This document shows, piece by piece, positions 1-9,803 of a stretch of 64,000 nt of DNA. A program made the position numbers and the translations under genes. Positions within the stretch are counted from its first letter, which is position 1; every line of letters starts with the position of its first letter. Under the pieces are notes generated by a model, which was not told the origin of the DNA, searched no databases, and saw nothing but the letters and a program-made list of their open reading frames with translations. The DNA comes from JACDHG01 sp963811585 (lineage in GTDB: Bacteria > Actinomycetota > Actinomycetes > Propionibacteriales > Nocardioidaceae), in NCBI GenBank assembly GCA_963811585.1, contig CAWERR010000006.1, positions 930,001-994,000 on the forward strand, read 5' to 3'.

Positions 1-420
1 GGCCTCGGGATCAGGCAGGCACCAGTCCGGCACCTCGTAGCCGCTGGCAGCGCACACCGAGCTCGCACCGAACGGCCCGTGCGCCAGCTTCGGGTTGAGC
101 GGGTCGTTGACGAACTCGTCGCGATGGTCGCCACGGACTATCTCGAACTGATACTCCACTCGCGAACCCTCAGGCATCTCCGTAGTGACGTACCACAAGT
201 CAGTGTCGTGGATCCGACGCAGCTCAAGCGGATCGGGCAGCCCGACCACGCGATGCCGCACCATCACTTCATCTGCCTCGCCGCGCCACAGGAATGTCGT
301 CCGCCCGCCCTCGACGATTGGTGCGCCGTACCGCTGAACGAACCGGTCGACCATGGCGGCATCGATTGGCCGCCTATCCCTCAGGCGGTTGATAGCCAGC
401 CGGCGGCTGCTGCCCAACAC
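1..420 (-). CDS. Enterochelin esterase-like (Fes-type) hydrolase, N-terminal part, cut by window edge
   Basis: An open minus-strand frame runs off the left edge without a stop. The visible part of about 140 residues resembles the N-terminal beta-sandwich domain of Fes/enterochelin-esterase proteins: a basic N-terminus, the segment TTFLWRGEADEV near residue 41, then LRRIHDTDLWYVT and MPEGSRVEYQFEI, and a DPLNP motif near residue 108. The catalytic alpha/beta hydrolase domain would lie outside the window. I chose the GTG at 420, 17 nt after the stop of the upstream gene; ATG at 354 is the alternative. It is the third gene of an operon with an ATP-grasp enzyme and a peptidase E-like protein. Its substrate need not be a siderophore: many actinobacterial members act on unknown esters. 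Confidence 0.7.
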   Translation of the reverse strand, partial: MLGSSRRLAINRLRDRRPIDAAMVDRFVQRYGAPIVEGGRTTFLWRGEADEVMVRHRVVGLPDPLELRRIHDTDLWYVTTEMPEGSRVEYQFEIVRGDHRDEFVNDPLNPKLAHGPFGASSVCAASGYEVPDWCLPDPEA

Positions 421-437
421 TTGGCTGCGAGTTGCGG

Positions 438-1361
438 TCACGGCAGCTCTCCCACGGTTTCGACGGTGCCGTCGTCGCCAAGCACTCGGGCGCCGGATGG
501 AAGCTCGCCGTTGGAGCCGAGCTCAACCCGCGCACCGTCATCGAGCAACAGGCAGCAGGCATCTGCGAACCGGCGCACCAGCACGGCCAGCACCATCGAG
601 TCGTCCATCCATAGCCGGCGCCGGGCGTGGGGCATGGCGACGATGCCGCGCACCGTCCCGAGGCCGCGGTCCCAGATCTCCGCACCTCGTAGGCCCTGCG
701 GGCCGCGGTCGTTGTAGAGCACCACCCGCTCGGTCAGGGCCATAGCGCCTGCGGACCAGGCGACCACGGGCAGCTCCGGCGGAGGGACCACACCGAACAG
801 CTTGAGACAACGCAGCAGGATGCCGACGTGTCCGCCCGTGATAGCCAACCCTTCGGAGTCGCCGAGGATGTGCGCGACCTCCGCCCGGTGGCGCTGGACG
901 GGCTCGCTGTCGGCGAGCGGAGCCGCGGACTCGAGCTCGGCGTAGAGCCGGTCGACCATGTCGACGTACCACGCGTCGACCGCCCGCACTTCCTGCACGC
1001 CGTCCATGAGTGCGGCCTCCGCAATGTCATCACGCACAACCCGGCGCTGGACGGCGTACACGCTGTCGAGCGCCCGCTGGAGGCGCGTGGAGTAGATGCC
1101 GGCAAGTTCACCCATCGCATCGCGGTGGGCGAGCGCAGTCTTCGCGAAGTGGTCGTCGGCGGCGAGCACGTCGAGCAGCCGGCGGTAAAGCTCAAGATTG
1201 CTGGTCCGCCCCTGCATCACCTCGGCGACCTCGGAGTCGTCGCCCTCGCGGTCCTGCCAACCAGCCGTCACGATCGCGACGTGACCCGTGACACCGAGGG
1301 AGCGCATGGCTGATCCGGCCGTGGTACGAAAGCGCTGCGGACCGAGCAGGACGGTGGTCAT
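438..1361 (-). CDS. Peptidase E / cyanophycinase-like (type 1 glutamine amidotransferase fold) protein
   Basis: This 307-residue protein has the nucleophile-elbow motif AWSAGAM (Ser near residue 203) of the S51 family (peptidase E, cyanophycinase) and a PHARRRL segment near residue 245 that could supply the histidine. Its start ATG overlaps the ATP-grasp stop codon as ATGA, so the two are probably translationally coupled, and a Fes-like esterase follows after 17 nt. Family members cleave peptides or isopeptides with N-terminal or beta-linked aspartate; here the substrate is unknown. No signal peptide is visible, so it is probably cytoplasmic. A hydrolase coupled to an amide-bond-forming ligase suggests that both handle the same small peptide-like compound, which is inference. 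Confidence 0.75.
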   Translation of the reverse strand: MTTVLLGPQRFRTTAGSAMRSLGVTGHVAIVTAGWQDREGDDSEVAEVMQGRTSNLELYRRLLDVLAADDHFAKTALAHRDAMGELAGIYSTRLQRALDSVYAVQRRVVRDDIAEAALMDGVQEVRAVDAWYVDMVDRLYAELESAAPLADSEPVQRHRAEVAHILGDSEGLAITGGHVGILLRCLKLFGVVPPPELPVVAWSAGAMALTERVVLYNDRGPQGLRGAEIWDRGLGTVRGIVAMPHARRRLWMDDSMVLAVLVRRFADACCLLLDDGARVELGSNGELPSGARVLGDDGTVETVGELP

Positions 1362-2575
1362 CCGGCGTGAACGCGCACGGTCCGACCAACGTCGTCGAGC
1401 ATCCCGCGCACGGTGTCATAGTCCGGATGGCGCATCCGGACCCAGGCGTTGGCCATGTAGCCCGCCTCGACCGGCTGGGTGGGCGTGCCGGGATCCGGCA
1501 GGTGGACGTCGATGATCCACTGCCCATGGCGCCCGTTGATCTCGTCGAGACCGGAGTACCCGCTGATGTGTCCGTCTTGGTCGGGACGGAGCGCGACGAT
1601 CCCGGCCGAGAAGGTGCGCGACATCGGTCGCTCGGTCGAGCTGTGGACGATTGCGTTGGCCCACTCACGGTAGACGTCGACGTCGTTGGCAGCAGAGTAG
1701 AGATCCCAGGCGCCGACACCCGGCGGGCGGCAGCCGATCTCCGAGAACCGGAGTCCCTTGGGCCCGTAGAACCATTCCATGTGTGTCGCCGACGTGGGAA
1801 TTCCGAGAGCCTCGATCACTCGTGACCCGAGCTCCCTCACCTCGGCGTAGAACGGCGAGTCAGTGAGTCGGTTGGTCGTCACGAACTGCGGAGAGATCCA
1901 GCGGTGCCGCATCGACTCCAACACGTTGGGGTAGTAATGGGTCGCCCAGTCGTGGGCGATCCGGCCGTCGATCGCGATGGTGTCGTAGAAACCTTCGTGG
2001 CCCTCCACGAACTCCTCCACTGCGATCGAGTCGGTGTCGCCGTACGACTCCAGTGCGGCTCGCAGCTCTGACATCGAGTCGACCCTGACCGTGCCCTGTG
2101 CCCCGGCTCCCGCGCGGGGCTTGAGGATCACCGGGAACCCGATCCGGTTCGCGAAGTCGACGACCTGGTCGGTGGTGTCGGCGGCGGTCGACGCGGCGGT
2201 GGGGACGCCCGCCTGGCGAAGTACCTCCTTCATCGACGGTTTGTCGCGGCAAAGCCACGTGGTGCGTACCGACGTACCCGGTATGCCACGCGCCTCTCTG
2301 ACTCTGGCCGCCGCCATCTGGTGCGACTCAACCGTGGCCTCGATCCGGTCGACCCACAGGAGGCTCTGCGCCCACTCGACCGCGGCGTTGAGCTGCCCGA
2401 CATCCGTGACGTTGTCGACGCGGTAGTAGGCGCCCATCTGTCCGCGCAGCTCGTCGCCGAGGTCCGACTCGTCGGACTCGCCTACCCCAATGACGTTGGC
2501 GCCCACGCCCGCCAGGGCGGCGACGAAGCGCCGCTGGTTGGGTGGGAACGCCGGCTCCACGAAGATCACGTTCAC
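1358..2575 (-). CDS. ATP-grasp domain carboxylate-amine ligase-like protein
   Basis: This 405-residue protein starts MNVIFVEPAFPPNQRRF from a GTG at 2575. Longer in-frame starts upstream add only unconserved residues. It has the pre-ATP-grasp Rossmann-like N-terminus, then an ATP-grasp core: KPSMKEVLRQAGVPTAA near residue 115, the ATP-binding VILKPRAGAGAQGT near residue 150, EEFVEGHEGFYDT near residue 190 and a metal-binding region around FSEIGCRPPG near residue 285. Such enzymes join a carboxylate to an amine through an acyl-phosphate. It is the first gene of a three-gene operon (ligase, peptidase E-like, esterase). No homologue of known substrate can be assigned from the sequence alone. Confidence 0.85.
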   Translation of the reverse strand: MNVIFVEPAFPPNQRRFVAALAGVGANVIGVGESDESDLGDELRGQMGAYYRVDNVTDVGQLNAAVEWAQSLLWVDRIEATVESHQMAAARVREARGIPGTSVRTTWLCRDKPSMKEVLRQAGVPTAASTAADTTDQVVDFANRIGFPVILKPRAGAGAQGTVRVDSMSELRAALESYGDTDSIAVEEFVEGHEGFYDTIAIDGRIAHDWATHYYPNVLESMRHRWISPQFVTTNRLTDSPFYAEVRELGSRVIEALGIPTSATHMEWFYGPKGLRFSEIGCRPPGVGAWDLYSAANDVDVYREWANAIVHSSTERPMSRTFSAGIVALRPDQDGHISGYSGLDEINGRHGQWIIDVHLPDPGTPTQPVEAGYMANAWVRMRHPDYDTVRGMLDDVGRTVRVHAG

Positions 2576-2817
2576 GACCGCGACTCTAGCGGTCCATGTT
2601 GGTCGTGCCGGCGCCGCGACATCACGGTGAAACTTGGTTAGTTGCCTGCTTATGCTGACGGCTCCGTGAGGCCAGCACCGCAAGGACGCCGTTCATGATG
2701 AACAGGTAGGTCACGAAAGCGGTATTTTCAAAGTTGTAGGTTTTGCACCGACAGGAAGCTTATCCGAAGCCGAATGTGCTGATGGCATAGGCAACCCAGC
2801 GTTCGGAATGATGTGGG

Positions 2818-3653
2818 ATGGCCCAGCCGCTTCGCAGGAGGCTCAGCCGTGGCCTCCTAGTGTCGGTGCTACTTGTGGGGACGGTGGTTGCAATGTTGTG
2901 GGCGCTACAACGTCAGCTGATCTACTTCCCCGACTCCACACCGGTGCCCCCAGCCGCCGACGTCATCCCCGGTGCCCGCGACGTCACCCTTCACACGTCA
3001 GACGGACTTGAGCTGGGCGCCTGGTTCGTCCCGGCGGACCCCACGAGCGGAGACCGGTATGGCGGTCCTGGTCGCGCCCGGCAACGCCGGCAACCGGGAA
3101 GGCAGGGCGGGGCTCGCCGAGGAGCTGAGCCGCCGCGGGCTTGCCGTGCTGCTCATGGACTACCGCGGCTACGGTGGCAACCCCGGAAGCCCGAGCGAGG
3201 ACGGCCTGGCCGCCGACGCCGACGCCGCCGCGGAGGCCCTCAAGGAGCTCGGTTATCCCGCGCAGCGCACCATCTACTTCGGCGAGTCGCTGGGCACCGG
3301 CGTCGTGGCGGCGCTGCAATCGCGGCACCCGCCGGCGGGGATGGTCCTCCGCTCGCCGTTCACCGACCTCGGCTGACGTCGGTGCGCACCACTACCCGTG
3401 GTTGCCTGTGCGTGCGCTGATGCGCGACCGGTTCCCGGTCGTGGATCACCTCAGTGCCAGCGACGTGCCGGTCACGATCATTTACGGTCTGCGCGACTCT
3501 GTGGTCCCCTCGGAGCTCAGCGCCCGCGTCGCGGACCATGCCCCTTCCCTGGTCGAGCGTGTGGTGCTCGCGCAGGCCGACCACAACGACCCCGTCATGT
3601 TCGGGTCCCAGGTAGCCGACGCGGTTAAGCGTTTGTCACGCAGTGTGGGCTGA
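2818..3653 (+). CDS. Membrane-anchored alpha/beta hydrolase (frame-disrupted)
   Basis: Three consecutive frames together encode one protein of about 277 residues. It has an N-terminal membrane anchor (residues about 10-28), the conserved entry QLIYFPDSTP typical of this family, LMDYRGYGGNPGSPSE, the nucleophile elbow YFGESLGTG, LRSPFTDL, YGLRDSVVP with the acidic residue and QADHND with the catalytic His. Shifts are needed near 3050 and 3372. At 3372 one extra G in CTCGGCTGAC destroys the frame, and removing it gives the expected SPFTDLADVGAHHYPW. I therefore read the breaks as sequence errors rather than decay. Members are serine hydrolases of unknown substrate facing the outside of the membrane. 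Confidence 0.8.
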
Positions 3654-3704
3654 GCAGGCGGGACCAGTCGCTGAGCTCTTAGGGGTCAGACCTGCATCCT
3701 CGGG

Positions 3705-3777
3705 TGGAGCTGAGGGGACTCGAACCCCTGACCCCCTCCATGCCATGGAGGTGCGCTACCAGCTGCGCCACAGCCCC
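3705..3777 (-). tRNA. tRNA-Ala (anticodon GGC)
   Basis: The reverse complement folds as a 73-nt cloverleaf: acceptor stem GGGGCTG/CAGCTCC with one G-T pair, D arm GCGCAGCTGGTAGCGC, anticodon stem CCTCC/GGAGG around the loop ATGGCAT (anticodon GGC), and T arm with GGTTCGAGTCC. The discriminator is A. CCA is not encoded, as is usual in Actinobacteria. The GGGGC acceptor start with a GGC anticodon identifies alanine. It lies between the alpha/beta hydrolase and the Rieske oxygenase at the left border of the TetR-linked island. tRNA genes often mark insertion sites, but I saw no att-like repeat here. Confidence 0.96.
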
Positions 3778-3881
3778 GCGTCATACGGGCTCCCTCCGCG
3801 GCCAAGACCTCGGCGGGCGGGTGAAGTTTAGCCAACTCGCGTCGGCATCACGAAATCGAGGCACGGGCTGCCTCGCGGCGG

Positions 3882-5048
3882 CTACGCCTGCTCCGGGACC
3901 CCCGGAGTAAGCCCGCGCCATGAACGACACGAACTGGTAGACGCCGTCCTCCTCGGGCGCGAGCGGTCCGGGCACGAAGCTTGGCGCCTTGATCCCCCGC
4001 TGCACCGACTCGCAGGCCGCCCAGTCCTGGCGGTTGGTGAGGTCCCAGAAGTCGACGGCGTACGCGGGGTCGAAGCCCTCGGCATCGACCGCCTCCGGTG
4101 GGAACGCCCACGAGCACTCGATCCGCGTCAGGTCGGGAGTGATCGGCGTGAGCAGGTGGGTCATCACGTAGTCGGGGTGGAGGCTGATCAAGCAGGTTCG
4201 GCAGCACGGCGATGTACATCACCGTGTGCTGCTCCTCCTCGTCGAGCCGGGCGATGACCGCTCCCTTGCTGCGCCCGTCGAGCGACATCGTCTCGGCACC
4301 GGATCGCAGGTCCATCCAGCCGCCGACCCAGCTCCCCCGGGCGGTCGATGTTCTCGCCGCTGGTGGGCGGGCTGACGCGGCAGAGCTCAGGGTGGATCAT
4401 CGAGCAGTGGTAGCACTCCTGGTAGTTCTCGACGATCACCTTCCAGTTGGCGGCGACGTCGTACGTGTGCGTCTCGGCAGTGCGGAGCGTCGCGCCGTCG
4501 TACCTGGCGACGATGTCCTCGAGCTCACCGACGTGAGCTGAGAATGCGCCCGCCGAGCCCGACGGGTCGACGAAGGTCCAACCGTGCCACTCCTCGACCG
4601 GCATCTGGAACAGGCTGAACTCTGTCTTGTCGAAGTCGGTGTGGCCCTTGAAGCCTGGCGCGCCGCGCAGGGAACCGTCGAACTCGTAGCTCCACGCGTG
4701 GTAGGGACAAATGATCGCCTTCGGTTGGGCTGATCCGCCGCAGGGCAGCAACTCGTGGCCGCGATGGCGGCAGGCGTTCTCGAACGCGCGCAGGATGCCG
4801 TCGTCGCCCCGTGCAAGCATCACGCCCGACGCACCGATGTTGTAGGCCTTGAGGCTTCCTGGCATGGGTACGTCGGCTGAGCGCCCCACGCAGACCCACC
4901 CGGAGAACACGTGCCCCTGCTCCCAGGCCAGCACAGCCGGGTCGACGTACGCAGCCTTGGGAAGCATCCGGCTGGACCCGAACGGCTTCAGCGCCAGAGC
5001 GAGCTCGTCAGCGTCGAGGGGGGCAGCCGTCCGGATCTGATTGAACAT
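3882..5048 (-). CDS. Rieske non-heme iron oxygenase, alpha subunit (frame-disrupted)
   Basis: The protein of about 390 residues starts MFNQIRTAAPL at 5048. The Rieske 2Fe-2S ligands are plain: CRHRGHELLPC near residue 93 and CPYHAWSY near residue 113. The mononuclear iron site is ENYQECYHCSMIHPEL near residue 205. The C-terminal half continues in other frames through shifts near 4330 and 4190, and the extreme C-terminus (given here as 3882) is uncertain. The best fit is the single-component-like group that includes GbcA, CntA and stachydrine demethylases, which N-demethylate or cleave quaternary amines; aromatic-ring dioxygenases share the fold. It is divergent from the aminotransferase, with a palindromic operator between them. 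No reductase partner gene is visible nearby. Confidence 0.85.
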
Positions 5049-5099
5049 GCAGTCAGGATACTGCCCGAACCGGCTTCCGGCATAGCGCTCCGATGACTA

Positions 5100-5115
5100 G
5101 ACTGAACAATCATTC
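5100..5115. promoter_or_regulatory. Palindromic operator copy 1 (Rieske/aminotransferase divergent promoter)
   Basis: GACTGAACAATCATTC differs from the copies at 11757 and 15242 at two positions (one in the spacer, one in the right arm). It lies between the divergent Rieske and aminotransferase genes and overlaps a TAGACT -10-like hexamer at 5098-5103. It is probably the binding site of the TetR protein encoded at 11.0-11.7 kb. Confidence 0.75.
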
Positions 5116-5159
5116 AATGGCATCTCTGGTGCCTGACAAGATCCAGCGAGGAGTCTGTA

Positions 5160-6563
5160 GTGTCCGTCCCGACGACAGAAAGGACCATCGACGCAGCGGT
5201 CGACGAGGTGATCGCGGCACAGACCGAGATCTTCCTCGCCCGCCAGCCCGAGAGCCGGGAGATGTCCGCCCGCGCGTCGCGTCGTCCTCGCCGGCGGCGC
5301 GACGTCAAACTGGCAGATCGCCGAGCCGCAGGCGGTCTGGATGAGCCACGGCAAGGGATCCGCGGATCTTCGACGTCGACGGCTGCGAGTACAGCGACTT
5401 CCACGGTGGGTACGGCGTCAACCTGGTCGGGCACGCCCACCCCGCGATCGTCGGCGGCGGTCAGCGAACGTGTGCGGCGAGGCACCCACTTCGCGCAGCC
5501 CACCGAGGACTCGATCATCGTCGCGCAGAAGCTGCGCCGCCGCTTCGGGCTCCCTCAGTGGCGGTTCGCCAACTCCGGGACCGAGGCCACGATGGACGCC
5601 GTCCACCTGATGCGGGCGTTCACCGATCGCGACCTGATCATCAAGGTCGAGGGCTGCTACCACGGCCACCACGACTCGGTGCAGGTCTCGGTGCTCCCCG
5701 AAGCCGACGAGGTCGGGCCCGTCGACGCCCCGACGCAGCGTCGCCGGCAACTCCGGCATCCCGCAAGGCGATCCGCGACCTCGTCCGTGGTTGTGCCGTT
5801 CAACGACCTGACGCCGGCGGTCCAGCGAGTGCTGGAGGCCCACCCAGGCCAGATCGCCGGCATGATCGTCGAGCCGATCATGATGAACGCTGGCATCATC
5901 CACCCCGATCCGGGATACCTGGCCGGACTTCGCGACCTGCTGCACGCCCACGACGCCCTGCTGACGTTCGACGAGGTGAAGACCGGGTCTCACCGTCGGC
6001 GCCGGCGGTGTCACCGGACTGTCACGGCGTCACACCCGACCTGATCTGCCTGGCGAAGGCGATGGGCGGCGGCATCTCGACCGCAGCCATCGGCGGCACC
6101 GACGAGGTGATGTCGATGATCGCTGACGGCCGATACGAACAGGTCGGGACGTTCAACGGCAACCCGCTCGCGATGGCGGCGGCGCGGGCAACGCTCACCG
6201 AGATCATGGACGACGCGGCGTACGAGCACATCACGATGCTGCGCGAGCGGATCACGGCCGGGATCGACGATGTGATCGCTCGAGCACCGACTTCCCTGGC
6301 ACGTCACCACGGCGGGCGCGAAAGGATGCGTCACCTTCCTCCCCGAGCCGACGCGCAACCTGCGCGACTTCCTGCAAATCGACGGACGGTACGGCGAAGC
6401 GCACTGGCTGGTCCAGCACAACGGCGGAGTCTTCCTTCCGCCGTGGGGCAAGATCGAGCAGTGGCTGATCTCGGTCCAGCACACCACCGAGGACGTCGAC
6501 CGCTTCGTCGCCAATGTCGCAGCCTTGGCCGACGCGCTCGCGACGACGAACGGGCACGAGTGA
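5160..6563 (+). CDS. Class III PLP-dependent aminotransferase / GSA-aminomutase-like (frame-disrupted)
   Basis: GTG at 5160 follows a good AGGAG ribosome-binding site. Joined frames give about 465 residues with the class III pattern: FHGGYGVNLVGHAHPAI, RFANSGTEATMDAVHLMRA, the GCYHGHHDSVQ segment, VEPIMMNAG, TFDEVKTG and the PLP lysine in LICLAKAMGGG. Then come GTFNGNPLAMAA and a C-terminus in a third frame (FLPEPTRNLRDF to the stop at 6561-6563). Shifts fall near 5290, 5360, 5735, 5990 and 6300. The HGHHDS and NPLAMAA motifs resemble glutamate-1-semialdehyde aminomutase, but the setting in a catabolic regulon argues for an omega-aminotransferase role on an amine from the imported substrate. 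Confidence 0.85.
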
Positions 6564-6616
6564 TGCCGGCTCGAGGGTCGACATTCACGGCTCCGAGGGC
6601 AACAATGGAAGCCGCT

Positions 6617-6632
6617 GGCTGAACAGTCAGTT
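6617..6632. promoter_or_regulatory. Palindromic operator copy 2 (ABC importer promoter)
   Basis: GGCTGAACAGTCAGTT matches the consensus GACTGAACAGTCAGTC at 14 of 16 positions and keeps the central CTGAACAGTCAG intact. It lies 58 nt upstream of the ABC substrate-binding protein start. It puts the transporter operon in the same regulon as the catabolic genes. Confidence 0.7.
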
Positions 6633-6689
6633 AGACCGTTCGTCTCGGGAAGATCAGGTTGACAATGGTTCGACCGTGAAGAGGTTGAC

Positions 6690-7969
6690 ATGAGTTTCGA
6701 CCCGAACGATCCGGCTATCAGACGCCGCCGGGCCACGTCCACAACTCGCCCGGCGGGACGTCCTGCGAGGTGGCTTCTGGCTGACCGTGGGGTTGGGCGC
6801 GGCGCCGCTGCTGGCCGCGTGCAGTGGCGGGTCCTCAGGGTCCGGCGAGCGGGAAGGCGCCGTACCCATTGGCTCGACCTGATGACCCGGTCACGTTGCC
6901 CTTCAAGGACAGCAACCCACCGATCGAGGACGGCCTTGAAGCCCGAGTCCGGCGGCGCCTTCAAGATCCTGAACTACGACCAGTACATGGCGCCGGGCGT
7001 GATGAAGGACTTCGGCGAGAAGCACGGAGTCGAGGTGCAGGTGACGCCCTACAGCAACTACGACGAGATGCTGGCGAAGATCCGGGCACCGGGTGAGTCG
7101 TTCGACATGGTGTTCCCCGGGCCGAGCGTGATGAGCAAGATGGTCTACACCGAGTTGCTCCAGCCGCTCAACCACACCTACATCCCTAACTTCACGAACG
7201 TCTGGCCGGAGTACCAGGACCCCTGGTACGACCATTGGCGCGCGCTACACCGTCCCGTACACCGTCTACGGCACCGGCGTGATGTACCGCGCTGACCGGG
7301 TCTCCGAGGTGCCCGACGAACGGGTACGACCTCCTGTGGGACGAGCAGTACCCGGGCAAGGTCTACCTGCTCGACGACATGCAGCGAAGCCATCGGAATG
7401 TCGCTGCTCCGCAACGGCATCACCACCGACATCAACACCAGTAACGCCGGAGTACGTCAAGGAGGCGACCGAATCGCTCAAGGAGCTCATCGACCTGGTC
7501 AAGATCAAGGCCAACGTCAACGCCTACTCCGAGGTCCCGGAGGGCACGGCCACGATCCATCAGGCCTGGTCGGGTGACCCGATCGCCGGGCAGTACTACC
7601 TGCCGAAGGGCGAGACCCCCGACGTGATGGGCTACTGGCGGCCGGAGGACCCGAAGGAACGACGTCATCGGCAGCGACGTCATCGCGATCCCCAAGGGTG
7701 CGGAGAAGCCGGTGCTCGCACACATGTTCATCAACGACCTGCTCGACAACGAGATCGCGCTGCAGAACTTCGGCTTCAACGGCTACCAACCGCCGCTCAA
7801 CAAGCTGTCCGCCGCTACCTGATCGAGCATGGCTACATCCCGGAGAACTTGATGAACGCCGTCGTCCTGCCCGAGGACTTCGACACCGGTCTGACCTTCT
7901 ACGAAGTGAGCCCGAGACACGGAGACGCTCTGGCGCACCTCCTGGTCCCAGTTCAAGGCCGGTGCCTGA
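6690..7969 (+). CDS. ABC transporter substrate-binding lipoprotein, spermidine/putrescine (PotD) type (frame-disrupted)
   Basis: Reassembled over several frames, this is a lipoprotein of about 425 residues. Near the N-terminus a twin-arginine element RRDVLRGGFWLTVGLG is followed by the lipobox-like LLAACSGG, so export is probably by Tat with lipid anchoring. The mature protein has the PotD-like pattern FKILNYDQYM, VTPYSNYDEMLAKI, FDMVFPGP, YTVPYTVYGTGVMY, LLDDMSEAIGM, TIHQAWSGDPIAGQYYLP and the C-terminal NPLNKL-like YQPPLNKL. Shifts occur near 6730, 6830, 6940, 7240, 7320, 7390, 7445, 7665, 7815 and 7920. The stop overlaps the start of the first permease. Related proteins bind polyamines, and some bind opines or betaines. 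Confidence 0.85.
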
Positions 7970-8868
7970 CGACGACCTCCGGCACGACCCCGCAACGCGG
8001 CGGTTGTGGCCGGCACTCGCACTCCCTGGCACGTTCTGGCTAATCGCACTGTTCGTCGTGCCGTTCTACGCGGTCATGGCCGTGGCGTTCAGCGGGTCGA
8101 ACAACATCTTCGGTGAGCCCATCGCCGCATGGAACCCCCTCGACTGGCAGTTCGCGACCTTCAACTCCGTCCTCACAGACTCGATCTCTGGCGTCTATCA
8201 GGACGTCTGGGTCCGGACGGCGACCTACTCGTTCTGGTCTCTGGTCATCTGCGTGCTGGTGGGGTATCCCGTCGCCTACTACACGGCGCGCCTGGCCGGG
8301 AAGCGCCGCGGCCTCATCATGGCATTGATCCTCGCGCCGTGGTGGATCAACTACATCACCCGGATGCTCGCATGGGTCAACCTGCTGCAGGACGACGGGT
8401 ACGTGAACAAGTTCCTAGGAATCTTCGGGCTGGCGCCCGTGTCGCTGGCTGTCCGGGAACTCGTTCACCGTGGTGATTGCGCTGGCATACGGGTACCTGC
8501 CCTACTTCATCATCCCGCTGTTCGCGTCGCTCGACCGGATCGACCGACGCCTGCTGGAGGCGTCCCGTGACCTCGGCGTCGGCTCGGTGCGAACCTTCCT
8601 CCACGTGACGTTGCCGCTGTCGAAGATCGGGCTGTTCACTGCACTCGTCATCACGGCTCTTCCGATGGCCGGTGACTACTACACCAACACGATCGTGTCG
8701 GGCTCCCCGAACACGAACATGGTGGGCAACCAGATCGAGCTCTTCCTCCTGGAAGGCCCGTTGAAGAACCTCGGGGCATCGTTGGTGCTGCTGCTCTCCT
8801 TTGTCCTGATGTTCTTCATGGTCTACTACCTCGTCCTGACCCAGCGCGCGAGCCGGGATTCGCGATGA
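7962..8868 (+). CDS. ABC transporter permease, PotB type (one frameshift)
   Basis: GTG at 7962 overlaps the binding-protein stop. The protein of about 300 residues has six predicted membrane segments, the first LPGTFWLIALFVVPFYAVM. It carries the cytoplasmic EAA loop LEASRDLGVGSVRTFLHVTL, which contacts the ATPase. One shift near 8455 joins LAVRE..NSFTVVIALAYGY. The stop overlaps the next permease start as ATGA. It forms half of the inner-membrane channel of the polyamine-type importer in the TetR-linked island. Confidence 0.87.
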
Positions 8869-9774
8869 CCGGCGCAACGGCGCGTCCGACGGACAAGGCG
8901 CAGACGCCGAGGAGCGCGCACCTGGGTGCCACCGTGGCGCAATCCGTGGCGTCGCCCCTACGTCCTGGCCACGATCACCTGGCTGTACATCCTGTGGTCG
9001 CTCCTCCCGATCCTGATCGCGATCCAGTTCTCGTTCAACGACGGCCGCTCGCGAAGCACCTGGCAAGGATTCTCGACCCAGTGGTACTGCTGCATCGAGG
9101 GCTCGGTCTGGGAGGACCCGAGCCTGTTCCTCTCGCTCAAGAACAGCCTGATCCTCGGCGTCGCGACGGTGCTGGTGGCGACGCCGCTGGGCGTCATGCT
9201 GGCGTTGGGACTGACCCGGTGGCGGTCGCGCACCAGCAAGGTCGCCAACGGCATCGCGCTGGTCCCGCTGGTGACTCCCGGAGATCGTGCGTGGGGTCGG
9301 CGCTGTACCTGGTGATGGTCAACCTCTACCAGTTCGTCCCGCTGGGTCGTCCCGCCATGCTGCTGGGCCACGTGACGTTCTCGGTGTCGTACGTGCTCGT
9401 GATCGTCCGCTCCCGGTTGCTGAGCATCGGCGCGCGACTACGAGGAGGCCGCGCGAGATCTCGGTGCGAGCTCGCTCCAGGCGATCCGCACGATCTTGCT
9501 CCCCCTGCTGATGCCGGCGGTCTTCGCGTCGGCCATGATCGTCTTCGCGACGTCACTCGACGACTTCGTGGTCAGCCAGTTCCTGTTCGGCGACGCCTCG
9601 AACATCACTGTCCCGATCAAGCTGTACAACGCGGTCCGGGCGGCGCCTACGCCGGCGCTCAACGCGCTGGCCACGTTGCTCCTGGTGGGGTCGTTCCTCG
9701 CCCTGCTCCTCGCTTACGTCGGCCTCCGGGCGCGCAAGCGCGGCCCCAGCTCACGCCGGCGCTGGACGACCTGA
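8865..9774 (+). CDS. ABC transporter permease, PotC type (frame-disrupted)
   Basis: The start ATG overlaps the PotB-type stop. About 300 residues are spread over three frames with shifts near 8935, 9280 and 9435: a membrane segment in YVLATITWLYILWSLLPILI, VLVATPLGVMLALGL, then VNLYQFVPLGRPAML, and the EAA motif YEEAARDLGASSLQAIRTIL, followed by SLDDFVVSQFLFG. It pairs with the PotB-type subunit. The end is set at the stop of the frame that carries the last helix (9774); another frame runs to 9788. The importer ATPase lies convergently just downstream. Confidence 0.84.
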
Positions 9775-9803
9775 CGGAGTACGGGTGACGGCGAGGCGTC
9801 GGC

